Below, piece by piece: positions 8,537 through 16,971 of a stretch of DNA of 64,000 nucleotides. A program made the position numbers and the translations under genes. The notes under the pieces were generated by a model. That model was not told the DNA's origin and made no database searches. It saw only the letters and a list, made by a program, of their open reading frames with translations. Positions within the stretch are counted from its first letter, which is position 1; the number at the start of each line of letters is the position of its first letter. The stretch is from Microvenator marinus. GTDB lineage: Bacteria; Myxococcota_A; Bradymonadia; Bradymonadales; Bradymonadaceae. The stretch spans positions 4,054,001-4,118,000 of the forward strand of contig NZ_CP042467.1 in NCBI RefSeq assembly GCF_007993755.1. The letters run 5' to 3'.

Positions 8537-9157
8537 TTAAAGCTCTACGTAGCGCTCAAGGCTGACGCGAAGCGAAAGACGGGCGCGGTGCAGACGGCTT
8601 TTAACAGCCGGGACACTCAAGTCCATTTCGTCCGCAATCTCCTGAAGGCTCAGGCCGTCGAGCTCTTTCGCCACAAAAACATCTTTGTATTTGGGTTCAA
8701 GTTCTTCAACGGCAGCTGCGATTTTGCCGCGCAGCTCCTTGTTCTCAGCGGCCTCGTCACCTCGCACGTTATGTGCCGAGAGGTCGGTCCAGACAAAATC
8801 CATCTCGTCTGAGATCGGGAGGCCTTCCATCGAAACTTCCGCACGACGCTTCTTCTTACGAAGCCGCATTAGCGCGGTGTTCACCGCGATCCGGTAGATC
8901 CAAGAGCTCAACGCCGCATCACCCTTGAACGAGTCAAGCTTGCGGTACGCGTTCATAAACGCGTCCTGAGTCACGTCCTGGGCCTCTTCTTCGTTCTTTA
9001 CGATACGCATGGCCACGCGGAACACAGTCTCGCGGTACTCGCGAACAATCTGGTCGAATGCAGCTGCATCTCCTTTCAGCGTGCGTTGCACGATATCTGA
9101 GTCGGCGGCGAATCGTTGAGCGGGGGTCATTTCATGGGTTGTTGTCGTATTCATCAC
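8537..9157 (-). CDS. ECF-type RNA polymerase sigma factor
   Basis: The 206-residue protein has sigma-70 region 2 (about residues 28-100: DAAAFDQIVREYRETVF, the DVTQDAFMNAYRKLDSF helix and WIYRIAVNTALMRLRKKKRR) and region 4 (about 150-200: EELEPKYKDVFVAKELDGLSLQEIADEM, then the recognition helix SVPAVKSRLHRAR). It resembles RpoE/SigW-like ECF factors. No anti-sigma gene with a ZAS motif is next to it, so the cognate regulator must be elsewhere, or control is transcriptional. Two ATGs are adjacent (9157 and 9154). Its upstream region carries the TTGGATAT site cluster. Confidence 0.9.
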   Translation of the reverse strand: MMNTTTTHEMTPAQRFAADSDIVQRTLKGDAAAFDQIVREYRETVFRVAMRIVKNEEEAQDVTQDAFMNAYRKLDSFKGDAALSSWIYRIAVNTALMRLRKKKRRAEVSMEGLPISDEMDFVWTDLSAHNVRGDEAAENKELRGKIAAAVEELEPKYKDVFVAKELDGLSLQEIADEMDLSVPAVKSRLHRARLSLRVSLERYVEL

Positions 9158-9291
9158 ATGTCCTTTTGTGGAACGAGTGTCGTTATCTATTCAGCATCAA
9201 TACATATGCTTGATCCGTGCCAACTTTCTATCAAGTGGCGCTTCCCCGCATGTTGACTGGGTTAGGTGCGAAAACGGGTCAAATGTCCGGT

Positions 9292-9349
9292 TTGGATATA
9301 TCCAAGATGGAAGTCATTGTTGGATATTGGATATCCGTTACGTATCCAA
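9292..9349. promoter_or_regulatory. cluster of TTGGATAT / ATATCCAA sites
   Basis: TTGGATATATCCAA at 9292-9305 is a perfect 14-bp palindrome. TTGGATAT recurs at 9320-9327 and 9327-9334, the second overlapping a GGATATCC palindrome (9329-9336). TATCCAA at 9343-9349 pairs with TTGGATA at 9327-9333. This lies in the 199-nt gap between the UspA stop and the ECF sigma start, both leftward, so it is in the sigma-factor upstream region. A repeated dyad of this kind is typical of a multi-site operator. The regulator is unknown. Confidence 0.55.
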
Positions 9350-9356
9350 ATTGGAG

Positions 9357-10253
9357 CTATTTCATCAGGAGGATGGAAGTTGGCATGCGCTTGACCACGC
9401 CCCACGCCACTGAGCCAAGGAGCGCATCCTCAAGCCTGGAGCGCCCGTGCGTTCCGAGGACCACCAGTCCCGCACCCGTGTCTTCCACAAAATCCTCGAT
9501 GCCCATCGCCGCATATCCAACTCGCAAATGTGCTTCTACCGCAACGCCCTCAACGGCTTTTGCAGCCTCGAGCGTGCGCGCGAGTTCCTTCTCAGACCAA
9601 TCTCGGAGCGCCTTCATCGATAGGCTCTCCGGGCTGATGCTCATCGCGGCGAGGTCGGTAGAAGGCGGCATGGGCGCAGGCATGACGTGTAGGAGATGAA
9701 CTTTCGCGCCGTACGCCTTCGCAAGCCGCATCGCCTCCAGCACAAAAAGTCCTTCGCCCTCCGAAAAGTCAACCGCCACAACCCATTCATCGGGATTGCC
9801 CGAATCTTTGGCAATCAGGGTGCGGGTATGTGGCCGGTGCGCGAGCCTCTCAGCAACACTTCCGAGCGCAAATCGTGTTGTTGCGCCAAGCGGTGCACCA
9901 ACACATAAGAAATCATGGCCCGCCGCATATCTAGAAAGCTCTCGGTCAGCGCGCCCTTCGAGAATCACGCACGTATAGGGCACGCTCAGGTGCTTTGCAG
10001 CAAACTCCGAGATATCCGACTCAATCCGCGCGCAAATCTCTGGATCCTCCGCCAAAGACTTAGGCCCGCTACCAAGCGGATCCGCGCTCATGATGCCGCG
10101 CATCAGTCCGCCCACGTCTCCGGCATCCCAGAATTCAGGCTCCAGAACAAAGACCACTTCAAGAGTGCCACCGAGACGCTTGACCAGTCTTTCAGCCACT
10201 TTTGCGGCACTTGCACTTTCTGGGGATAAATCTACGGCCAGGGCAATTTTCAT
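9357..10253 (-). CDS. tandem-domain universal stress protein (UspA family)
   Basis: 298 residues with two Usp domains (about 1-145 and 155-298). Each begins with a hydrophobic strand ending in Asp (MKIALAVDLS; EWVVAVDFSEGEG) and ends with an ATP-binding-type loop: GAPLG...LGSVAERL in the first and GTHGRSRLEDALLGSVA in the second. Tandem Usp proteins are cytoplasmic and bind ATP or act in stress signalling; no client is apparent. It starts directly after the RapZ stop (no gap), making it the last gene of the leftward array. Confidence 0.88.
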   Translation of the reverse strand: MKIALAVDLSPESASAAKVAERLVKRLGGTLEVVFVLEPEFWDAGDVGGLMRGIMSADPLGSGPKSLAEDPEICARIESDISEFAAKHLSVPYTCVILEGRADRELSRYAAGHDFLCVGAPLGATTRFALGSVAERLAHRPHTRTLIAKDSGNPDEWVVAVDFSEGEGLFVLEAMRLAKAYGAKVHLLHVMPAPMPPSTDLAAMSISPESLSMKALRDWSEKELARTLEAAKAVEGVAVEAHLRVGYAAMGIEDFVEDTGAGLVVLGTHGRSRLEDALLGSVAWGVVKRMPTSILLMK

Positions 10254-11147
10254 CTATTTCCTCTCCACATCTCGATGTCGCGTCTGAACATTCCATCCTC
10301 GTCCGCGCCACCTTGCAGCGATAGCCTCGGTCAGCGCCACCGACCGGTGCTTTCCGCCTGTACATCCAATTCCAACCGTCAAATACGCTTTGCCTTCGCG
10401 CTCGTAGAGGGGCAACAACGTTTCACCCACTTGTCGCAATAGTTGCAACACCGTGGCGGTCTCCGGCGCCCCAAGAACGTAATCACGAACATCGGTCTGC
10501 AAACCCGTTTTCTCCCGCATTCCCTCTACGAAATACGGATTCGGCAAAAACCTGACGTCAAAAACCAAATCACACTCGGGCGGAAGGCCATACTTAAATC
10601 CAAACGAGAGCACCGTAATCTGAAGCCCAATCACCGACTTTTCGCCAAAATGCTCACCGACCAGGGCCTTGAGCGTATGAACCGTGTGCGCCGACGTGTC
10701 GATCACGAGGTCCGCCTGGTCCCTGAGCCCCATCAGGAGCTCGCGCTCGCGCTTGATGCCGTCGCGCACCGTGCCGCCCTCGGAGAGTGGGTGAGGGCGC
10801 CTCGTCTCGCTATATCGCTGGATCAGGCGCTCATCGTCGGTATCCAAAAAGAGCACCTCAACCTTCATGCCCTCGGCACGAAGCTGCGCGATCATCGGCT
10901 CGGCCTCGTGCAAAAACGTGCGCTCTCGCGTGTCCACCACAAACGCGAAGTTCTGGATGCCAGGCCCAGACTTGTTCTGATGCGTAAGCTCCAGAACCTT
11001 TGGGAAGAGCGGGACAGGAAGATTATCAATGCAGAAGAAGCCCAGGTCTTCCAGCGCCTTGACCACTGTGGATTTCCCCGAGCCACTAAGGCCGGTCACC
11101 ACCACTACCTTCGGGAGCATGTCCCGAGCCTCGCTCGTTTCTTCCAT
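10254..11147 (-). CDS. rapZ: RapZ-family (YvcJ) nucleotide-binding RNase adapter
   Basis: About 297 residues. The Walker A motif GLSGSGKS (residues 19-26) is followed by a Walker B-like strand and the family's C-terminal signature GCTGGKHRSVALTEAIA. In Escherichia coli RapZ guides RNase E to the small RNA GlmZ; in other bacteria the homologue YvcJ binds nucleotides and affects the cell envelope. The ATG at 11147 overlaps the stop of the upstream DUF2752 gene by one base (TAATG), which argues against the longer ORF start at 11165. No PTS genes, its frequent neighbours, are present here. Confidence 0.92.
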   Translation of the reverse strand: MEETSEARDMLPKVVVVTGLSGSGKSTVVKALEDLGFFCIDNLPVPLFPKVLELTHQNKSGPGIQNFAFVVDTRERTFLHEAEPMIAQLRAEGMKVEVLFLDTDDERLIQRYSETRRPHPLSEGGTVRDGIKRERELLMGLRDQADLVIDTSAHTVHTLKALVGEHFGEKSVIGLQITVLSFGFKYGLPPECDLVFDVRFLPNPYFVEGMREKTGLQTDVRDYVLGAPETATVLQLLRQVGETLLPLYEREGKAYLTVGIGCTGGKHRSVALTEAIAARWRGRGWNVQTRHRDVERK

Positions 11148-11551
11148 TAGATTCCCATTGTCCAAAGGTAGAGCCAGTTTAGCACAGGAAGTCCTAAGAT
11201 GCCGATTTTTAACGCACGATCGGCCCTCGGCCCGAGATTGAGATCGAACGTGCGGCCGCCCAAAAACGCCCCAAAACTCACGAGACCCCAGAGGCCAATC
11301 ACCAGATAAAGCCCAATGATCAGCGGCTGGAGCACGAGCGCATCAAGTATCCGCCCGTCAAGCAACGCACGGGTGGCGCGCGTTCCACCGCAGGTCAGAC
11401 ACGGAAGCCCCCAGAGGAGTTTGGTAAAGCAGCCCGGTCCGCGTGGCGCATTTTGCAGCATCCACACGATACCAGGGATCAGGCAAAGGCCGGCCAAGAG
11501 TAGCGCCCCGACAGGGATTTCCCCTAGACGTCGGCGCCTGAGTCTTAGCAA
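11147..11551 (-). CDS. DUF2752 membrane protein
   Basis: A 134-residue protein with three hydrophobic segments (about 15-32, 70-95 and 110-130). It carries the family's CLTCGGTRATRALL motif (P-C-x-x-CGGTRA) between segments 1 and 2. Function is unknown; the paired cysteines and the conserved motif suggest a small inner-membrane protein, perhaps metal- or redox-linked. It overlaps the end of arsM by 7 nt and RapZ by 1 nt, so it is cotranslated. Confidence 0.85.
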   Translation of the reverse strand: MLRLRRRRLGEIPVGALLLAGLCLIPGIVWMLQNAPRGPGCFTKLLWGLPCLTCGGTRATRALLDGRILDALVLQPLIIGLYLVIGLWGLVSFGAFLGGRTFDLNLGPRADRALKIGILGLPVLNWLYLWTMGI

Positions 11552-12609
11552 CAGGAACCCTTTGTGGCGGGCGCCTCAGCGCTTGCCACCTCGCGTGTCG
11601 TGGTTGAGAACGGAGACGACTCACCGCACCCCGGGAAGAGACCAAAATGGCGGCTGAAATCACCGATGAACTCAAAGTGCTCCGCAAATCGCGTGTCTTT
11701 GAGCATCCGCCAAGTGTTTCCACAGACCGGAAACACGCGTCCCGTCTCAATGCTGTGGTGTCCGTCCAAAACAAACGCATGAGGACTTGTCTCAATCGTG
11801 CCTTTGTAGATCACGGCCTGCCCGTAGTCCTCGCATGACGAGTCCAACTCACCCAGTTTGAAGAGTCGGTACGTCGCCGAGTAGAACTCAAAACCCTCAA
11901 CCAGACGACTTAACTCCGCATCCTCAACATCTAGTGGTCGCTCCTCAACCAGCCTCGGATCCTCAAAACCCGCGCGCTTTGCCAGAGTCAAAAAGTCGTT
12001 CCAGTACAAGGCGCCACCAAGGCATTCGCCATAGAGCACCGGATGGGTTGACAGTTTTTGAGGCAGACGTCTGCTCGAGTAAACGTCGGAGAAATAAAAC
12101 TCTCCGCCTTCCTTCAGTAGTCGATGGACCCCGGCGAGCACCGCGGGTTTGTCAGGGGAGAGGTTGACCACGCAGTTCGAGACGATGACGTCGAAGGAGC
12201 CCGCCTCGAGCTCGGGAATCTCGTCGAGCTTCTCGATATATCCCTTAAAGAACTCGACGTTTCGAAATCCAAAGGCCTCCGCGTGGAAGTCCAAGGTACC
12301 GCGAGCCACGTCGAGCTGCTCGTCCGTCATATCGACGCCAACCACTGAACCTTCTGGCCCCACCAATTGCGCAAGTGCATAGACGTCACGGCCAGAGCCC
12401 GAGCCAAGGTCCAAGACTCTCTTGCCCCGCAACACGTCTGGGGCCACAAGCCCACAACCGTAGTACTTGGCCAACACATCGGGGTGAATCTTCGAGAGCA
12501 AGGGCTTAAGCCAGTCCGGCACCGCGCTCGCGTCGCAGCAGGCCGAGGTCTTGAGGTCCGCCGTGCTCCCGAGCTGCTTTCCATAATAGTCTTGAACGAT
12601 CGCGTGCAT
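11545..12609 (-). CDS. arsM: arsenite S-adenosylmethyltransferase ArsM
   Basis: A 354-residue SAM-dependent methyltransferase. The Rossmann SAM motif is VLDLGSGSGRD, followed by the acidic strand GVDMTDEQL. Cysteines expected to bind As(III) are present: C24-C25 near the N-terminus, the Cys in VSNCVVNLS and the Cys in YGECLGGALY. A C-terminal Cys pair, GSCC, ends the protein. It would convert trivalent arsenic to methylated, partly volatile species in the cytoplasm. No arsR, acr3 or arsC is adjacent, so it sits outside a classical ars operon and its control is unclear. It lies 2 nt downstream of a small lipoprotein gene. Confidence 0.93.
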   Translation of the reverse strand: MHAIVQDYYGKQLGSTADLKTSACCDASAVPDWLKPLLSKIHPDVLAKYYGCGLVAPDVLRGKRVLDLGSGSGRDVYALAQLVGPEGSVVGVDMTDEQLDVARGTLDFHAEAFGFRNVEFFKGYIEKLDEIPELEAGSFDVIVSNCVVNLSPDKPAVLAGVHRLLKEGGEFYFSDVYSSRRLPQKLSTHPVLYGECLGGALYWNDFLTLAKRAGFEDPRLVEERPLDVEDAELSRLVEGFEFYSATYRLFKLGELDSSCEDYGQAVIYKGTIETSPHAFVLDGHHSIETGRVFPVCGNTWRMLKDTRFAEHFEFIGDFSRHFGLFPGCGESSPFSTTTREVASAEAPATKGSCC

Positions 12610-12611
12610 CT

Positions 12612-12905
12612 CTATTCCTCTTCAGAATTATCGAAAATCTCACTTGGCGGCACTACTTCTTCTTCCGAAGTCATGGTCTCGCGCTCAGCCTGATCCCCGC
12701 GACATTGCTGGTCACACGTCCGGCGGCGGTCGGCACACGCCGTAAAGTCGCCCGGATTGGCGTTGGTGCACTGACTGAATTCGGCACCGCAGATATCGAT
12801 GCAGCGCGGCTGGCCCGTCTCCATCGCACCTTGAGACCCCGAACAACCTGCGAACGCAAGGACTGAAAGTCCCAGCAACATTCCAAAAATACTCTTCATG
12901 TCCAC
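12612..12905 (-). CDS. small cysteine-containing lipoprotein
   Basis: 97 residues with a short basic/hydrophobic signal and a lipobox (VLAFAGC, lipidated C21). The mature part has a CIDICGAEFSQC / CADRRRTCDQQC cysteine pattern (six Cys) and a very acidic C-terminal tail. No named family is recognised. It is predicted to be an envelope lipoprotein with disulfides. Its 5' end overlaps the M20 peptidase gene by 10 nt, and it is 2 nt upstream of arsM. Confidence 0.75.
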   Translation of the reverse strand: MDMKSIFGMLLGLSVLAFAGCSGSQGAMETGQPRCIDICGAEFSQCTNANPGDFTACADRRRTCDQQCRGDQAERETMTSEEEVVPPSEIFDNSEEE

Positions 12906-14077
12906 TCCCTGCCGAGCTCCAATAGAGCCGACGACATCGCTTTGACCCCGAGTCCGATGCAGGCTTCGTCTACATCGAAATACGGCGTGTGAATCATATG
13001 TGTAATCCCTCGCGCCTCGTTGCGCACGCCGAGAAAAAGATAGGTGGAAGGAACGCGTCTCGAGAAAGAGGCAAAATCCTCGGCGCCCATCTGCGGTAAA
13101 TGCGGAACGAGCACATCCGCGCCAACACTTTCGCGCATCTTCTGAACTACGCGCCGCTCGAGCTCCACATCATTCGCCGTGAGCCGTGCCCCGGGGGTAA
13201 TCTTGAGTTCCGCTTCAGCGCCAAAAGCACGCGCTAAAGAGCGCACCATGTCATGCGCCTCGCGAATGACTTGCTCCGCCACCGAATCCGAAAGAGTGCG
13301 AAGAATTCCGGTCAGCTCAGCGGTGTCGGCGATGATATTGTAGCTATTGCCAGCCTCGAGTTTCCCAATGCTCAACACCGCCGCATCCCGCGCGTCCACG
13401 CGGCGCGCAATCAGGGACTGGAGGGCCGTCACTAGGTGCGCGCCAACCACCACGGCGTCGATGCCCTCGTGCGGGTAGGCTGCATGAGTTTTCTTCCCGC
13501 GCACCACAATCTCAACCAGGTCCGAGCGCGCCCAAACAGGCCCTTGCGTGTACCCAATCTTGCCGACTTCCAGAGTCGGCATCACGTGGAACGCAAAGGC
13601 CGCATCTACCTTCGGGCCTTCGAGCACACCTTCAACCACCATGCGCTCTGCACCAATCGGCTCGTCCTCCGGCGAAGCCTCCTCAGCGGGCTGGAACACA
13701 AACTTGATTCGCCCGTGCAGCCTATCCTGCTCCCCGACGAGTTGCCGGGCTACGCCCACGCCCAAGGTCGTGTGCACGTCGTGCCCACAAGCGTGCATGA
13801 CGCCCGGATTCTGGCTCTTGTACGGGTGTTCGCTTAGCTCATGGATGGGCAGCGCATCGATGTCCGCCCTGAACAAAAACGTGGGCCCGGGCTTTGCCCC
13901 CTCCAAAACCGCGACAACCCCCGTATCCGCCATACGCGCGGACTTCAGGCCAATTTCCGCCAAGGCCGATTCGATGCGTCCTTGTGTGCGCGACTCCTTA
14001 AACGAGAGTTCAGGATTGGCGTGCAAATCGCGCCGAAACGCGCTCAAAAATTCAGATTCTTCTGCCGTAACATTCAT
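12896..14077 (-). CDS. M20-family amidohydrolase (IAA-amino acid/hippurate hydrolase-like)
   Basis: 393 residues of the M20D amidohydrolase type. Visible motifs are RRDLHANPELSF near the N-terminus, the metal-site MHACGHDVHTT (Cys, His, Asp), the catalytic PAEEASPEDEP with a paired Glu, and a late metal ligand in GAEDFASFS. Such enzymes remove an acyl or aromatic group from N-acyl-amino acids using a dinuclear metal site; the exact substrate is not readable. No signal peptide is evident. The ATG overlaps the stop of the MYXO-CTERM gene by 4 nt. Confidence 0.9.
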   Translation of the reverse strand: MNVTAEESEFLSAFRRDLHANPELSFKESRTQGRIESALAEIGLKSARMADTGVVAVLEGAKPGPTFLFRADIDALPIHELSEHPYKSQNPGVMHACGHDVHTTLGVGVARQLVGEQDRLHGRIKFVFQPAEEASPEDEPIGAERMVVEGVLEGPKVDAAFAFHVMPTLEVGKIGYTQGPVWARSDLVEIVVRGKKTHAAYPHEGIDAVVVGAHLVTALQSLIARRVDARDAAVLSIGKLEAGNSYNIIADTAELTGILRTLSDSVAEQVIREAHDMVRSLARAFGAEAELKITPGARLTANDVELERRVVQKMRESVGADVLVPHLPQMGAEDFASFSRRVPSTYLFLGVRNEARGITHMIHTPYFDVDEACIGLGVKAMSSALLELGREWT

Positions 14078-15606
14078 CTTCTTCTCCGGGCGCGACTTCG
14101 CCCAACAAAGCTAAACACCGCAAAACCTATTGCCAAAAAGAGGTTTCCACTTCCGCCTGCCCCGCATCCGCATCCAGCCTCATCCAAGACCGCGTCTACG
14201 GCATCGTCAATTCCTACGTCTTCCAGAATCGCGTTCGGGTCCCAATCGGGCACGTCTTCAAACTCGAGCGAGTACTCGATGATGCGCTCCTGGTTGGCGG
14301 TCACGAGTCGCACGCCTTCAGAAGTTGCCAAGATGCCCAGAGGCTCCAGAGGAGTCGTGCTCGTCAGGCGTGCAATGCCAGGTGTGCCACCATTTTCGTC
14401 AATCAGACGCAGGTAGTAGTCGTTCTCCCAACGATAGGTGATGATGGCCCAATCCGGCGAGACCTGTAAGTCTAGAGGGGGGCCAAGGAAGACAAAATCG
14501 CCATTTCTGAAGCGATACGTCGTCTCAAAATTGGCTTCCCAGAGCGTGGCCGCATCGTCGTTGGTGGCCGCAATAAAGGCCGGGATATCGTCGGTGACTT
14601 CGGGCACCCCTTCGATCCACATCAAATACGTGGTCCCGGGAAGGTAGGCGATGCGCCTGAGCGTTTTGCCCTCCCATTCACCGGCCAGCGGCTCGTATCG
14701 CGCCACGTTTGAGCGACCATCCCACGTATGAAAGACCGTTCCGTCGAGCCCGAGCGTGTCTTGCACAATCAGGAAATCACCGCCGCTTCGAACCACCCCA
14801 CCCACTGGAATGCCCACGCCCGAAGACCCCAGTGTAAAGCCGTTCCGAGTAATGTTGCCCGTGTTCGGGTTCAGAAGATGATGTTGGCCAAGATAGCGAA
14901 CGTCTTGTCCGATGGTCACCGTGCCAATAGAACTACCGAGCACTCGGTCGATAGCCGGGCTGTAGAGCAGGGGAGCGATGGCCCCAAAGTACTCGCCTCG
15001 AAACTCACCTGGGCCTCCCGGAGCACCCTCGGCGTCCACGAGCCGCCGATCCGGTACTCTCCATCGCTCGGTGCCGTCAAACTCCACAAAGACCGTGTGT
15101 CCGTCGATCTCCTCCATCGCGGTCGGGTCCTCAACCCGCAGCAAAAAGCCTTCCGGGTGGGTCCCAAAAGCGGTGCAAGCCGTTGCCCCGTTATTTACTG
15201 AGTACGAATAAGCTCGCGCGCCCTCAGCGGTTGCGCGGATCACCATGCAGCGCGTGGAGTCACCCGAGCTTGCATTGTTGACGAGATAAGTGGTGGGGCC
15301 GTCGGCCACCAAAAGGGCGCCCTGCGGGTTGAAACCCGAGGGGAGCGTAAGCTCGCGCGGTGAGTCGAGCGTCACCGCCACGTCAGCCGCTAGCGGGGCG
15401 GCCGCGAGGAATGCGGCGAATCCGATTAAAGCTGGAAGATGAGATAGCGCAAGATCAACTCCATATCCTGATTGAGCGTGGCCTGGCGCTTGTTGTGGAA
15501 GGAGGTGAAGACCACCGTCCCGCCGCTCGGCGCCTTCCAGGTGACCAGAAGTGGCGCTGCGCTTTGCGTTGCGCCTGCTGTTGAGCAATTTGAAGGAGTT
15601 GAGCAT
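14074..15606 (-). CDS. exported protein with MYXO-CTERM-like anchor; start unresolved
   Basis: The mature region looks like a beta-rich extracellular protein (about 430 residues, WD/YncE-like strands). It ends with GCGCGAGGSGN, a hydrophobic segment (LFLAIGFAVFSFVG) and a cluster of Arg, the pattern of MYXO-CTERM surface-anchoring tails. A signal-like stretch (ALIGFAAFLAAAPLAA) begins right at the stop of the upstream gene, but that frame has no ATG, GTG or TTG near it. The only in-frame ATG is at 15606, 60 codons inside the previous gene. The true start could be a rare codon or hidden by an indel. Confidence 0.6.
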   Translation of the reverse strand: MLNSFKLLNSRRNAKRSATSGHLEGAERRDGGLHLLPQQAPGHAQSGYGVDLALSHLPALIGFAAFLAAAPLAADVAVTLDSPRELTLPSGFNPQGALLVADGPTTYLVNNASSGDSTRCMVIRATAEGARAYSYSVNNGATACTAFGTHPEGFLLRVEDPTAMEEIDGHTVFVEFDGTERWRVPDRRLVDAEGAPGGPGEFRGEYFGAIAPLLYSPAIDRVLGSSIGTVTIGQDVRYLGQHHLLNPNTGNITRNGFTLGSSGVGIPVGGVVRSGGDFLIVQDTLGLDGTVFHTWDGRSNVARYEPLAGEWEGKTLRRIAYLPGTTYLMWIEGVPEVTDDIPAFIAATNDDAATLWEANFETTYRFRNGDFVFLGPPLDLQVSPDWAIITYRWENDYYLRLIDENGGTPGIARLTSTTPLEPLGILATSEGVRLVTANQERIIEYSLEFEDVPDWDPNAILEDVGIDDAVDAVLDEAGCGCGAGGSGNLFLAIGFAVFSFVGRSRARRRR

Positions 15607-16811
15607 AGCTGTACGTCCGCGCGAATCTGGTTGACGGTCTGAGGGCCCACGCCTTCAAGAACCACCCAATTGGTGTTTACCACAGCTGGTGGGTTGTGTG
15701 GGAACGCGATTGTGGCGGTATTTCTTCCAAGGATCGTCTGGAGGTCAGTCGTAAGCACGTCTGCCGTCACAGTTTGTGGCGCAAAGCCCATCTTCGAGCC
15801 ATTGCCATCGCCTTCTACCCCGAGCATATCCAAGACGTCTCCGAAGGCCATTTCCACCCATGGGAAGGCCCAATCAGACGCGTAGATGCTGCCGCCGTTG
15901 TTCACAAAATCTCGCAAATTGTTCACGATCTGAGGTCTCGGGTCTTGTTGGAACGGGAAGAGCGGCCCGAGGCGACCGTAGAGCTCACCACAGTTCAAGA
16001 AGATGATATCGTAATTAGCCATCTCGTTGGCGTTCGTAAGGAACGTCCTCGCGGCCGTCAGGTCCATGTTGTCGTCGCCCTTCATGTCGTAAGTCAGGTT
16101 CAAACCTGTCACGAGGTCTTCCACCGCATCGTAGGCGCCGCCGACCACAGCGATATTCACCGCCGCGCCATCCAAACACACCTTGTCCACAGCCGAGCTC
16201 AAATCCGTGACCTCGCCGGCTCTAACAAAGACACCACTATCGCCGCTGAATGAGCCCGTGCTGATATTGAGATTATGAGCACCACTCGGAACATCGGCGA
16301 ACTCATAGGTGCCGTCGGCCGAGGTTCGGACCACCATCTCAAAAGGCTGGCCCGTGGCGCAATCCGTGCCGGTGATCGTCACGTCGGCTGCGGCGAGTAC
16401 GTCGCCTGATGGAGTACACGCGAGGCCAATAACTCCACCGGTTCCGCACTCAAGTGGCGGCATATCGGGGATGTCCATATCGTCTCCGCCCATATCCGGC
16501 TCGTTATTATTGGGCGAAGTCTGGTTGTTGGTCTCGGTCGGATTGTTCGGATTGGTGGTCTGATTGTTCGACGCGTTGTTTGGGTCTGGATTATTCTGAT
16601 TATTCTCGTCGTTATTTGGGTCACCCCCGCCCTGCGTATTGTTCTGAGGCGTCGAGATAGGCATGCACGTCCCCGTGATGGGGCTGTAGCGTTCTCCAAA
16701 CTCACAAATTGGACGATCGCCTGTGGTACCGGTACTTTCGTCGTCCGAACAGCCAAGGCTTAGAGCCAAACCAAACATCAATATCCACGCGAACTTCATC
16801 TTCGTTCTCAT
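15426..16811 (-). CDS. lipoprotein with Asn-rich linker, regulatory-like domain and GATase-like domain
   Basis: 461 residues. A signal peptide with lipobox (LALSLGC) is followed by a Cys pair, then a long Asn/Pro/Asp-rich spacer (about residues 55-115). Next come a carboxypeptidase-regulatory-like beta domain (GVIGLACTPSGDVLAAADVTITG; TSADGTYEFADVPSG) and a C-terminal domain resembling class I GATase/ThuA folds (DIIFLNCGELYG, VNNGGSIYASDWAF, GGTVVFTSFHNKRQ). The protein is expected on the outer membrane, with the linker reaching outward. Function is not known. It is the first gene of the leftward array; ATG 16799 is an alternative start. Confidence 0.75.
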   Translation of the reverse strand: MRTKMKFAWILMFGLALSLGCSDDESTGTTGDRPICEFGERYSPITGTCMPISTPQNNTQGGGDPNNDENNQNNPDPNNASNNQTTNPNNPTETNNQTSPNNNEPDMGGDDMDIPDMPPLECGTGGVIGLACTPSGDVLAAADVTITGTDCATGQPFEMVVRTSADGTYEFADVPSGAHNLNISTGSFSGDSGVFVRAGEVTDLSSAVDKVCLDGAAVNIAVVGGAYDAVEDLVTGLNLTYDMKGDDNMDLTAARTFLTNANEMANYDIIFLNCGELYGRLGPLFPFQQDPRPQIVNNLRDFVNNGGSIYASDWAFPWVEMAFGDVLDMLGVEGDGNGSKMGFAPQTVTADVLTTDLQTILGRNTATIAFPHNPPAVVNTNWVVLEGVGPQTVNQIRADVQLCSTPSNCSTAGATQSAAPLLVTWKAPSGGTVVFTSFHNKRQATLNQDMELILRYLIFQL

Positions 16812-16971
16812 TTTCTCAAGTTAAATTGCGACCAGAGCCGCAGAACCCTAGCAAAGTGCGCACTTACGTGCAAATTGCAGAAAGTAGATTAGGCACTGTC
16901 CTCTAGAGTCCGGTTGTGCAAGACTTTGCGCTGCAAATTCAGTTAAGCGGGACACTCATCACAGATAGCTC

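Noticed and set aside
10443-11150. 235-residue plus-strand ORF over rapZ
   Set aside because: Antisense to a strongly supported RapZ gene; no domain.
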